Source: an uncultured Collinsella sp.
GTDB taxonomy: Bacteria; Actinomycetota; Coriobacteriia; Coriobacteriales; Coriobacteriaceae
Length of the DNA: 17,215 nucleotides
Direction of reading: 5' to 3'
Assembly: GCA_937896835.1 (NCBI GenBank)
Contig: CALBOJ010000130.1
Coordinates: 1 to 17,215, forward strand
Shown one piece after another: positions 1-7,200 of this stretch (positions are counted from its first letter, which is position 1; the number at the start of each line of letters is the position of its first letter). The notes beneath the pieces were generated by a model. That model was not told where the DNA came from and did no database searches. It saw nothing but the letters and a program-made list of their open reading frames with translations. Position numbers and translations under genes: made by a program.

Positions 1-452
1 AGACCGCAGCCCGAGCCGATGATCTTCTTGGGATCGTAGCCGGTCAGGTGCCACAGCTCGGTGCACACGACGTCGCAGGGGTTGGAGATGCTTACGACGA
101 CGCCGTCAAAGCCGGCGTCGACGATGCGCTTGGCAAAGGTGCGGGCGGCGTCGGTGGTAAAGAACAGCTCGCCGTCGCGGTTGCCGGCGGCCAGCGCGAC
201 CTTGCCGGCGGCGTTGACGATGACGTCGCAGCAGGCCAGCTCCTCGTAGTGGTCGTAGCAGTTGACGATCTTGGTGTTGTACGGGACAAACGAAAGGGAG
301 TCGCGCAGGTCCTGGACCTCGGATGTCACCTTGGCCTCGTTGATATCGCACAGGTACAGCTCATCGGCAATGCCCTGCATGAGCAGGCTGTTGGCGACAT
401 GTGCTCCTACGTGGCCCTGGCCGACCACACCGATCTTACGCGTCTGGTACAT
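1..452 (-). CDS. L-lactate / L-2-hydroxyisocaproate dehydrogenase family protein (partial, C-terminus outside window)
   Basis: About 150 N-terminal residues of an NAD-dependent 2-hydroxyacid dehydrogenase of the LDH/MDH superfamily, which interconverts a 2-oxoacid and an L-2-hydroxyacid in the cytosol. Visible features are the Rossmann glycine motif GQGHVG (residues 11-16), an acidic residue at the end of the second strand (CDIN, Asp36) that fits NAD(H) preference, and the family motif VSISNPCDVV, whose Asn contacts the substrate/cofactor. The substrate loop (around AAGNRDGEL) lacks the usual GETR-type loop of classical LDH and resembles L-2-hydroxyisocaproate dehydrogenases, so the substrate is uncertain. 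The start is the ATG at 452, preceded by AAAGGA about 7 nt upstream. It is divergent from metA. The gene runs off the left edge, so the catalytic His region is not seen. Confidence 0.85.
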   Translation of the reverse strand, partial: MYQTRKIGVVGQGHVGAHVANSLLMQGIADELYLCDINEAKVTSEVQDLRDSLSFVPYNTKIVNCYDHYEELACCDVIVNAAGKVALAAGNRDGELFFTTDAARTFAKRIVDAGFDGVVVSISNPCDVVCTELWHLTGYDPKKIIGSGCG

Positions 453-489
453 ATATGTATCCTTTCGGCCGAGTTTCTCGCGTCGAACC

Positions 490-495
490 ATTGTA
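490..495 (-). promoter_or_regulatory. Probable -10 box for the dehydrogenase gene
   Basis: On the minus strand this reads TACAAT, a 5/6 match to the sigma-70 -10 consensus, 38 nt upstream of the ATG at 452. No convincing -35 is seen at 16-18 bp. Confidence 0.35.
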
Positions 496-529
496 GCGTC
501 CTGCTGCCACTTTGCTAGGCTAAAGCGTC

Positions 530-564
530 GTAGATTTTTGGGACATGCGTTAATCTCTACTTTT
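530..564 (+). repeat. Hairpin element sharing GTAGATTTTTGGGACATGC with 4236-4254
   Basis: The 19 nt at 530-548 recur exactly, inverted, at 4236-4254. Here they are followed by AATCTCTAC and TTTT, giving an imperfect stem (GTAGATT against AATCTCTAC with a two-base bulge) and a short T run. It lies between divergent genes in the metA leader, so it could act as an attenuator or be a dispersed repeat. Between it and metA there is also a small CATCGC/GCGATG hairpin at 588-602. No promoter for metA could be assigned. Confidence 0.5.
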
Positions 565-663
565 GGAGTGATTTGGGCCGCTGATGGCATCGCTGGGCGA
601 TGTGCTCGCGCGGATGGGGCCGCTCGTTGTACCATAGCTGCAACTGACTCGTAAGGAGCATCC

Positions 664-1590
664 ATGCCCATTCGCATCCCCGACGCCCTCCCTGCTGCCG
701 CGCAGCTCGAGAGCGAGAACATCTTTGTCATGACCGAGTACCGCGCGCTGCACCAGGACATCCGTCCGCTGCGCGTGCTCATCCTCAACCTCATGCCCAC
801 CAAGATCGCCACCGAGACGCAGATCATGCGCAAGCTCTCCAACACGCCGCTGCAGGTGGAGGTGGACCTGCTGCGCACCAAGACGCACGAGGCCACGCAC
901 GTAAGCGCCGGCCACCTGGAGACGTTCTACCGCACGTTCGACGACATCCGCGACATCCACTACGACGGCCTGATCATCACGGGCGCGCCGGTGGAGCAGA
1001 TGCCGTTCGAAGAGGTCGACTACTGGCCCGAACTCTGCCAGATCATGGACTGGTCCACCACGCACGTGCACTCTACGCTGCACATTTGCTGGGGCGCACA
1101 GGCGGGCCTGTATCACCACTACGGTATTCAGAAGTACGACCTGCCGGCAAAGGCGAGCGGCGTGTTCGAGCATTATCTGGTGAAGCCGCAAAGCCCACTG
1201 GTCCGCGGTTTTGACGACCGTTTCTATGCCGTGCACTCGCGCAACACCGATGTGCGCCGCGAGGACGTGGAGGCCGAGCCGCAGCTTGAGGTCGTGGCCG
1301 TGTCCGACGAGGTGGGCCTGTATATTGTCAAGTCGACCGACAGCCGTCGCTTCTTTGTCTTTGGCCATCCCGAGTACGATACCGACACGCTGCGCCTGGA
1401 GTACGAGCGCGACGTGAAGCGCGGGCTCAACCCTCAGGTGCCGGCGCATTACTTCCCGGGCGACGATCCCGCCGCCGAGCCGCGTAACGTCTGGCGCAGC
1501 CAGGCTCAGCTGCTCTACACCAACTGGCTCAACTACTACGTCTACCAGACCACGCCCTACGACCTAGCCCGCGCCGGCGAGGAGCACTAG
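664..1590 (+). CDS. metA: Homoserine O-acyltransferase, predicted O-acetyltransferase (MetA family)
   Basis: Cytosolic enzyme that activates L-homoserine by O-acylation, the first committed step of methionine synthesis. The protein has 308 residues, the usual MetA length. Aligned by eye and by residue count, the MetA catalytic set is present at canonical numbering: Cys142 (HICWGAQAG), His235 and Glu237 (FGHPEYD). Residue 111 is Glu (GAPVE), the residue linked in the MetA family to acetyl-CoA rather than succinyl-CoA use (succinyl enzymes have Gly), so O-acetylhomoserine is the predicted product. The ATG at 664 is preceded by TAAGGAG at 5-nt spacing. The gene is monocistronic: divergent from the dehydrogenase and followed by a terminator-like repeat. 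The stop is TAG, with an in-frame open Ala/Val tract directly beyond it. Confidence 0.95.
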   Translation: MPIRIPDALPAAAQLESENIFVMTEYRALHQDIRPLRVLILNLMPTKIATETQIMRKLSNTPLQVEVDLLRTKTHEATHVSAGHLETFYRTFDDIRDIHYDGLIITGAPVEQMPFEEVDYWPELCQIMDWSTTHVHSTLHICWGAQAGLYHHYGIQKYDLPAKASGVFEHYLVKPQSPLVRGFDDRFYAVHSRNTDVRREDVEAEPQLEVVAVSDEVGLYIVKSTDSRRFFVFGHPEYDTDTLRLEYERDVKRGLNPQVPAHYFPGDDPAAEPRNVWRSQAQLLYTNWLNYYVYQTTPYDLARAGEEH

Positions 1591-1683
1591 GCCGCGGCCG
1601 TGGCTGCCGCTGTGGCGGTGGCAGCTGCTATGGCTGTGGCGGTTGCCGTATCTGTTGCCGTGACCGCTGCCGTGTCTGCTGCG
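1591..1683 (+). repeat. Degenerate GCNGTN hexamer tract, in frame after the metA stop
   Basis: Ninety-three bases directly after the metA TAG form a degenerate run of GCN and GTN codons. Read in the metA frame this is 31 sense codons, nearly all Ala and Val with one Met, one Thr and three Ser, ended by tandem TGA TGA. The opposite strand would encode an Ala/Thr-rich run. It looks like a low-complexity tandem expansion or a former C-terminal tail. There is no start or ribosome binding site of its own. Confidence 0.7.
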
Positions 1684-1687
1684 TGAT

Positions 1688-1809
1688 GAGCGTGGAAATC
1701 CGGACACACGAGCGTGGATAATCGGACGTTTGCAACGTGAGCGTGGATAATCTCCCGTTTTTGGCTCACAAGGGGTCTCAAAGCGGGAGATTTTCCACGC
1801 TCATTTTTT
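1688..1809. repeat. GAGCGTGGA repeat element E1
   Basis: Three direct GAGCGTGGA boxes begin at 1688, 1710 and 1739 (spacings 22 and 29), and an inverted box lies at 1794-1802. The boxes are followed by A/T-rich triplets and CGGAC. The last direct box and the inverted box form the stem of a long hairpin with a T6 tail. Closely related copies occur at 3087-3258 and 7396-7537. Confidence 0.9.
1738..1809 (+). terminator. Terminator-like hairpin at the end of E1
   Basis: Arms 1738-1757 and 1784-1803 pair over 20 bp with a single mismatch around a 26-nt loop and are followed by T6 (1804-1809). It is oriented to end metA transcription. Confidence 0.6.
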
Positions 1810-2007
1810 GCAGCTGCCGTACCGTCGGCATTATCACGCGTTGAGTACATGCGGACTACATCGCAAACTAGGTAGTTTTGATCCACGGCATATTTTCTTT
1901 CAATGAAGTCGGTGGCTTTTGAGGCTCAAAATGTGGAGACAGGGACCTCTGGACAACCGCTCTACCTGCAGATATGGGGCATTGGCCTAAAACATCCAAA
2001 ACCGTCA

Positions 2008-2042
2008 AGCATTTGGTCAGCTGCTGGACAGCATTTGGTCAG
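2008..2042. repeat. Tandem 13-bp direct repeat upstream of the AbiEi-like gene
   Basis: AGCATTTGGTCAG occurs at 2008-2020 and 2030-2042, 22 bp apart (two helical turns). A TGCTG-GA-CAGCA mini-dyad lies between and overlaps the second copy. It sits 55 nt before the chosen start codon and could be an operator. The rest of 1810-2097 holds no gene I can support. Confidence 0.45.
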
Positions 2043-2097
2043 ACTTCGCATGAAACCGTCTGGTACGTTGGCGCCGTTCCAAGAGTTGGGAGGCGAC

Positions 2098-3060
2098 ATG
2101 GCAAACGCGACGGCGAATCAAAGACTTACAGGCCACATTAAAGCGTGCGAGCAGCAGATGAGCTGCGTGTACGCGCGCACGACGGCGGAGGCAAAGCAGA
2201 TTGAGCGGCGGGTGGCGGCGGGAAGTCTCGAAGTGGTCATGCCGGGACTGTATGCGCGTCCGGAATACTGGTCCGAGCTCAAGTTTCGGCAGCGTTATCT
2301 GCATCGGGTGCGGGCGCTTGCGCAAAAGCACCCCGACTGGACGTTTTGCTCCTATACGGCGGCCGTTGTCTATGGTCTTTCGGTTTCGCATGCCAATTTG
2401 ACGCACATCCATATCGCCGCGATGCCGGCGCAATCGACGACGCCAGGCTCTCAAGTCGTTCGCCATCGGTATGCTTATCGGACACGGGCCAGCGAGATGG
2501 ATATTGCCGTGACCGATATCGATCAAACGATTGCGGATTGCCTGGTCGATGCATCGTTTGTCGAAGGGCTGATCATTGCGGACTCGGCGCTCCATGAGCA
2601 GCTTTTGTCGAAGGAACATCTCATTGAGGCAGTTAACAAGCTCGGCTTGAATCGCCGCGGTGTTGTGACGGCGCGCAGGGTTGCACGGTATGCCGATGGC
2701 CTGTCGGAAAGCGGCGGCGAGTCCAAGGCGCGGGCGCTGATGATCGAACGAGGCTGGCAGGTTCCGGAGCTGCAAGTTGAGCTGTTCGATCCGGTTGAGC
2801 CGGGAAGGCCGTATCGCGTTGACTATTTGTGGCGCGTGGGTGACCGGTTGATTATTGGGGAGTTCGACGGATTCGTTAAAAGCGAGAAGGCGGCGGAGGA
2901 GGGCAAGCTTGCAAAGGCGCAATTTGATGAGCGCCAGCGCGAGTCGAGGCTTTCGCTGCTCGATAACTGTAAGATTGTGCGCTTGTGCTGGGATGATCTA
3001 AGGGACCCGACAAAGCTCGATCGCAAGCTCAAGGTTGCCGGCGTGCCGCGTGCATGCTGA
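2098..3060 (+). CDS. AbiEi/DUF559-like protein with predicted PD-(D/E)XK nuclease fold
   Basis: A 320-residue protein resembling the large actinobacterial family annotated as 'type IV toxin-antitoxin AbiEi-family antitoxin domain' or 'DUF559' proteins. The N-terminal third looks like the AbiEi winged-helix part (VMPGLYARPEY near 48-57; FCSYTAAVVYGL near 83-94). A middle segment carries DIDQTIADCL (140-149). The C-terminal part shows an endonuclease-like pattern: Glu208 (SGGESKAR), Asp242 (RVDYLW), Glu255 and Asp257 (GEFDGFVK) with Lys261. The ATG at 2098 is preferred because GGGAGG lies 4 nt upstream; a longer open frame from 1903 has no such signal and reads through repeat-like DNA. No AbiEii nucleotidyltransferase toxin is adjacent. 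The gene lies between direct repeat elements E1 and E2. Nuclease activity is inference. Confidence 0.75.
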   Translation: MANATANQRLTGHIKACEQQMSCVYARTTAEAKQIERRVAAGSLEVVMPGLYARPEYWSELKFRQRYLHRVRALAQKHPDWTFCSYTAAVVYGLSVSHANLTHIHIAAMPAQSTTPGSQVVRHRYAYRTRASEMDIAVTDIDQTIADCLVDASFVEGLIIADSALHEQLLSKEHLIEAVNKLGLNRRGVVTARRVARYADGLSESGGESKARALMIERGWQVPELQVELFDPVEPGRPYRVDYLWRVGDRLIIGEFDGFVKSEKAAEEGKLAKAQFDERQRESRLSLLDNCKIVRLCWDDLRDPTKLDRKLKVAGVPRAC

Positions 3061-3086
3061 GGCGGTGGCAGGGCGTTAGGCTGCAC

Positions 3087-3258
3087 GAGCGTGGAAATCC
3101 GGACGGATGAGCGTGGGAATTTAGACGCGATTTGGTTGAGCGTGGATTTTCGGACACACGAGCGTGGATTATCGGACGTTTGAATAATGAGCGTGGATAA
3201 TCTCCCGTTTTTTGCCCCCGAACAGGCCCAAAGTGGGAAATTTTCCACGCTCATTTTT
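3087..3258. repeat. GAGCGTGGA repeat element E2
   Basis: Five direct boxes begin at 3087, 3109 (final base varied), 3138, 3160 and 3189, with spacings 22, 29, 22, 29. One inverted box lies at 3244-3252. The last 120 bp closely match E1, including the TCTCCCG hairpin arm and the loop position. Confidence 0.9.
3188..3258 (+). terminator. Terminator-like hairpin at the end of E2
   Basis: Arms 3188-3207 and 3234-3253 pair with a few mismatches and are followed by T5 (3254-3258). It lies between the convergent AbiEi-like and cyclo-ligase genes and could end transcription from the former. Confidence 0.5.
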
Positions 3259-3280
3259 GTGGGGTGCAGCGTGCCAGCCG

Positions 3281-3877
3281 TTAGGCGCTGATGATGTTGG
3301 GTAGCGGTAGGTCGTGGACATCGGTGGGGACGTGGTCGACGCGCTGCTCTTCAAAGGCGATGCCGACGATTTGGCAGTCGGGACGAAGCGTGGGCAGGTA
3401 ACGGTCGTAGCAACCGCCGCCGTAGCCCAGGCGCGCGCCGGCGCGGTCGAAGGCCACGAGCGGCACGACGATCATGTCGAGAGTTTCGTCAGGCACGATG
3501 GGGAAACGGCCGCTGTCGATGTCCGTGGCCGCGAAGGCCCGCGCGGGGTGGGCGATAAACGGAGCCGCGGACGCATCGTCGGCGGCAACTGCCCGCATGC
3601 ACATGCGTTGGCCACAAGCTGCGGCGTCTGTTGCCGAGAGCATGCACGGATAGGCTACGCGCCAGCCGCGTTTGGCGGCCGCAGCGGCAAACGCGGCTGG
3701 GTCGACTTCGGAACCCATCGCGGCATAGACGGCAACGGTGTGCGGCGCCGCGGCATCCAAGCGGCCCAGCAGCTCAACCAGCCGCGCACAGATATCAGCA
3801 GACTTCGCCGCCCGCACATCCAAATCGAGAGCATCGCGCCGAGCAATTCCCGCCCGCCGCAACTCAGCCTTGTCCAT
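3281..3877 (-). CDS. 5-formyltetrahydrofolate cyclo-ligase (methenyltetrahydrofolate synthetase)
   Basis: Cytosolic ATP-dependent enzyme that converts 5-formyl-THF to 5,10-methenyl-THF, returning a storage folate to one-carbon metabolism. The 198-residue length matches the family. Visible motifs are the N-terminal basic helix (KAELRRAGIARRDAL), a VYAAMGSEVDP segment near residues 50-60, the ATP/substrate loop RLGYGGGCYDRYL (149-161; the family usually has Tyr where this has Cys156), and VGIAFEEQ (171-178). The ATG at 3877 is chosen because AGGAGG lies 5 nt upstream; an upstream TTG in frame has no such support. It is monocistronic, with a perfect 12-bp inverted repeat just upstream of its ribosome binding site. 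Confidence 0.92.
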   Translation of the reverse strand: MDKAELRRAGIARRDALDLDVRAAKSADICARLVELLGRLDAAAPHTVAVYAAMGSEVDPAAFAAAAAKRGWRVAYPCMLSATDAAACGQRMCMRAVAADDASAAPFIAHPARAFAATDIDSGRFPIVPDETLDMIVVPLVAFDRAGARLGYGGGCYDRYLPTLRPDCQIVGIAFEEQRVDHVPTDVHDLPLPNIISA

Positions 3878-3893
3878 CCCAGCCTCCTCTAGC

Positions 3894-3932
3894 AAACCTG
3901 CCAAATAGGGACAGGTTTATTTTGGCAGGTTT
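3894..3932. repeat. 12-bp perfect inverted repeat in the cyclo-ligase leader
   Basis: AAACCTGCCAAA (3894-3905) and TTTGGCAGGTTT (3921-3932) flank a 15-nt loop that contains a further partial copy (ACAGGTTT). A separate 14-bp palindrome, TGGGTA-AA-TACCCA, lies at 3937-3950. The first arm starts only a few nt upstream of the cyclo-ligase Shine-Dalgarno, so the hairpin would lie in its mRNA leader. It may instead be a dispersed intergenic repeat. Confidence 0.6.
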
Positions 3933-4037
3933 TATCTGGGTAAATACCCAAACCACCACACAAACCATCGCAAAGGGAGCAGTTCATAGACACCTTTGTG
4001 GTGGTCTGTGCTGTGGAGTGGGCGTCTGCGGCAGTTC

Positions 4038-4094
4038 GTCTCGATCTGTAACAGTAACTCGGCAAAAATGGGCCTAGCTGTTACAGATCGAGAC
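4038..4094. repeat. 57-bp palindromic unit, copy 1
   Basis: GTCTCGATCTGTAACAG (4038-4054) and its exact reverse complement (4078-4094) flank a 23-nt loop. This is a perfect 17-bp stem. It is followed by AAA and then, 81 bp on from its start, by a second unit with the same outer arms. Confidence 0.85.
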
Positions 4095-4118
4095 AAAGAG
4101 CCGGCGACATTCGAAAAC

Positions 4119-4175
4119 GTCTCGATCTGTAACATCTGGAGCCGATATTGCCGTCTAGATGTTACAGATTGAGAC
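4119..4175. repeat. 57-bp palindromic unit, copy 2
   Basis: GTCTCGATCTGTAACATCT (4119-4137) pairs with 4157-4175 over 19 bp with one G-T wobble, around a 19-nt loop. The outer 16 bases of the left arm are identical to copy 1, while the loops differ completely. Both units lie downstream of the M16 peptidase gene and upstream of the cyclo-ligase gene. No gene is visible in 3878-4266. Confidence 0.85.
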
Positions 4176-4216
4176 AAACCGCCGCGGTGGGCTGCGCCGC
4201 CCCGCCCAAGCCGCAG

Positions 4217-4258
4217 AAAAAAGGTAGATTTTCAGGCATGTCCCAAAAATCTACCTTT
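4217..4258 (-). terminator. Intrinsic terminator of the M16 peptidase gene
   Basis: On the minus strand the stem AAAGGTAGATTTT / AAAATCTACCTTT (13 bp, 13-nt loop; plus coordinates 4246-4258 and 4220-4232) runs into a T6 stretch, 9 nt after the peptidase stop codon. The loop side carries the 19-nt sequence also found at 530-548. Confidence 0.8.
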
Positions 4259-4266
4259 GCTGTGCG

Positions 4267-7200
4267 TTAGCCCATCAGGTCGATGACGGTAAAGCCGGCA
4301 TTGCTCTTGGCGATGACATCGCGGCCGCCAAAGACGCAGGTGGGCGACTCGGCTGCGATGCGCGTGACGTCGGTGCCGAGCGAGCGCAGCTCACCGGGCG
4401 TGGCGGCGAGCATCTGGGCGCGACGCTCCTCGCGCGCATGCGGATCGAGCCCGGCCAGGTAGGTCGTGTTGCGGCGCTTGGTGAGCGCATAGGGCTTCAC
4501 CGGCGCGTCCATGCCGCTCACGCAGCTCACGATAAAGCCCTCAAAGGCGGCCTCGTCGGGCTCAAAGCGGCCAAGCCATGCGCCTGCACGCTCCACGCGC
4601 TCAATCGAAGGGTCAATCGCCGGGTCGCGGTAGGTGTAGAACGCCGTCTGGCGCTCGCCGGCTGCGCGGAATCCGCAGCCGTATGCACCGCCCTTCACGC
4701 GAATCTCGTTCCACAGGTAATCGTAGGAGAGCGCGTTGGCAGCCACGGCCCAAGTGCCTGTCACGTCAAGCCCCAAGCGACGCGGGTCGCACGCGCTTGC
4801 CGCAAAGCAGATGTCGCTGGGGATCACGAAAGCCTCGTGGCGGTCGCACGGCGCCGGCACCACGAGCGCGTCGCGGCCGGCACCATCGCCCGCACCCAGC
4901 CCCAGGTCGCCCGCGGCATCCCAGTACGCGTCAAAGTCCTCGTCGCTGCCGGTAAAGCTCGCCATGCAGCCATCGGCCACAAAGATGCGGCCTGCCAGTT
5001 CGGTAAGCTTGGCGCGCAGGTCGTCCAGGCGCTCGTCAAAGTGGTCGAGCAGATCGCGCAGGAACAGGTAGAAGTCCACGCCCGAAAGCTGCTCGCGCAC
5101 CACGGCCGAAGGCGAGCTGTAGCTCATCGCGCGACCGAGCGCCGCCGAGTGACCATTGTTGATAAAGCCCTGCTCAAGCCCAATGCGAATCTGCGTGAGC
5201 ACGTCGCGCACGCGGTCGGCGTCGGCATCTGCCAAAAGCGTGCTCGACCATACCTCGCGCGGCAGACTCGCCAGTGCATCAATCTTCTCGGACAGGGCGC
5301 CGGCGCTCACCAGCAGGTAGGGGCGCACGCCGTCCACGTCGGGCTGGGTCATGACTTCGGTCGTAAAGCTCAAAAAGCCCAGCTTGCCGGCGAGCAGGTT
5401 GTCGAGTTCCTCGGCCGAATGCTCTCGCGTGGGCAGCTGCTTGAGCAGGCGGCAGAGCAGCGTCACATAGGGCAGGTCCTCAAACGCGACGCAGCTCAGG
5501 TCGAAATACTGCATGGCGTAGGCCAGGCGGTTGGTGGGGATGTTGTGGGTGAGGCACGGGATGGGCGCAGTCGTGTCCACAACGAGCGGCGGCTCGGGGC
5601 GCGCCTCGCCAATGTCGGACACACGCAGGCGCGGCAACGTGGCCTTGGCCTCGGGCGTGTCCTCGGCCTCCTGCGCGGCACGCAGCGTGGCTGTGCGCTC
5701 GACCACATCGGCAAGCTCGGCATCGGTCATGGCGTCACGCTTGGCTGCCAGCTCGGCGGCCTCGGCACCCTCTGCGCCCTCGGCGGCGTCCACCGGCACC
5801 AGCTCGACCAGCGCCATGTGGTCGTTTTCCAGCACGAGCTCGCGCAGCAGGTCCTCAAAATAGCTGCCGTCCAGCTCGCCGCGCAGCTCTTCGTACACCG
5901 GGCCGTACTTGAGTGCCAGCGTCGCGGCGTCGTCATCGTAGAGCCAGGTGCTCAGCGCGTCGCACGCAATGGCCACGCCGTCGGCGATACCGTAGTCGCG
6001 CTGGCGCAGGTCGTATTCGTTGCTGCTGATGATGGCTTCCAGGCGCTCGCGCGGAACGCCGTGCTCGCACAGGTCGCGGCAGGCGTCCTGGAACACACGA
6101 CGTAGCTCGCGCGCCACGCCGGGCTGCGCGTTTTGCAGCATGATGAGCTCGTAGGGCTGCAGACTCTCGGCCGCGGTGTAGCTCACCACGTTGCCGCCCA
6201 GGCCGGCGGCAAGAATGGCCTTCTTAACCGGTGCTTCGTTGGAGCCCAGCAGCGCCTCGAACAGAATGTCCGCCGCGATCGTGCGCTTGCGGTCGAGCGC
6301 GCTGCCCAGCACAAGGCCCAGTCCCACCAGGGCGTTCTCGGGCGTGGTGGCCATCTCGACGCGTTTATACTCGCAGGTCACGGGCGCCTGCACGCCCAGC
6401 GGATTGGGTGCCAGCGTGGACGGGTCCTCGCCGGCGACAACGGCGGCGTCCATGCGGCGGCTCGCGGCACTCGACTGCGACAGATAGCGCTCGTCCAAAA
6501 AGGCCAGCGCGCGGTCCACGTCCAGGTCGCCGTAAAGCGTGATGTAGGAGTTGGAAGGGTTGTAGTGGCGCGCGTGCGTGTCCAGGAACTGCTCGTAGGT
6601 GAGCGCGGGAATCGCGCGCGGGTCGCCGCCGCTCTCGTGCGCATAGGCGGTGTCGGGATAGAGCGCGGCGTTGACGGCGTCGTCCAGCACGCTCATGGGG
6701 TCGGACAGCGCGCCCTTCATCTCGTTGAACACCACGCCGTTATAGCGCAGCGTGCCCTCGCGCAGGCTCGCGGAGCTGCCGTCGCCCTCGCTCTCGGCGC
6801 TCTCCGGCAGATCCAGCTCGTAGTGCCAGCCCTCCTGCTCGAAAATGGTGGGCTTGGTATAGATAGCCGGGTTGAACACCGCGTCCAGGTACACGTCCAT
6901 CAGGTTGTACAGGTCCTGCTCGTTGGTGGTGGCAACGGGGTAGATGGTCTTGTCGGGGTAGGTCATGGCGTTGAGGAACGTCTGCATGGAGCTCTTGATC
7001 AGGTCGACAAACGGCTCCTTGACGGGAAACTTGGCCGATCCGCACAGCACCGAGTGCTCAAGAATATGGAACACGCCGGTGGAATCGGCCGGCGGCGTCT
7101 TAAAGCCAATGGCAAAGGCCTTGTTTTCGTCGTCGCACGCCAGGTACAGCAGGCGAGCGCCCGAGGCAGTGTGGCGCAGCACGTAGGCGTCTGAGTCGAG

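Noticed and set aside
550..1449. A 299-codon minus-strand open frame opposite metA
   Set aside because: Shadow frame; metA has all its catalytic residues on the plus strand.
1903..2097. N-terminal extension of the AbiEi-like protein to 385 residues
   Set aside because: No ribosome binding site at 1903, and the segment contains the 13-bp direct repeats; the ATG at 2098 has GGGAGG in good position.
1688..3258. CRISPR array
   Set aside because: Boxes are only about 9 bp, spacing alternates 22/29 rather than being constant, the inter-box sequences resemble each other, and no cas gene is present.
4438..7194. Long plus-strand open frames (555 and 353 codons) opposite the M16 peptidase gene
   Set aside because: They are antisense shadows produced by G+C-rich codon use; they have Ala/Arg/Val/His-rich translations, no ribosome binding sites and no recognisable domains.
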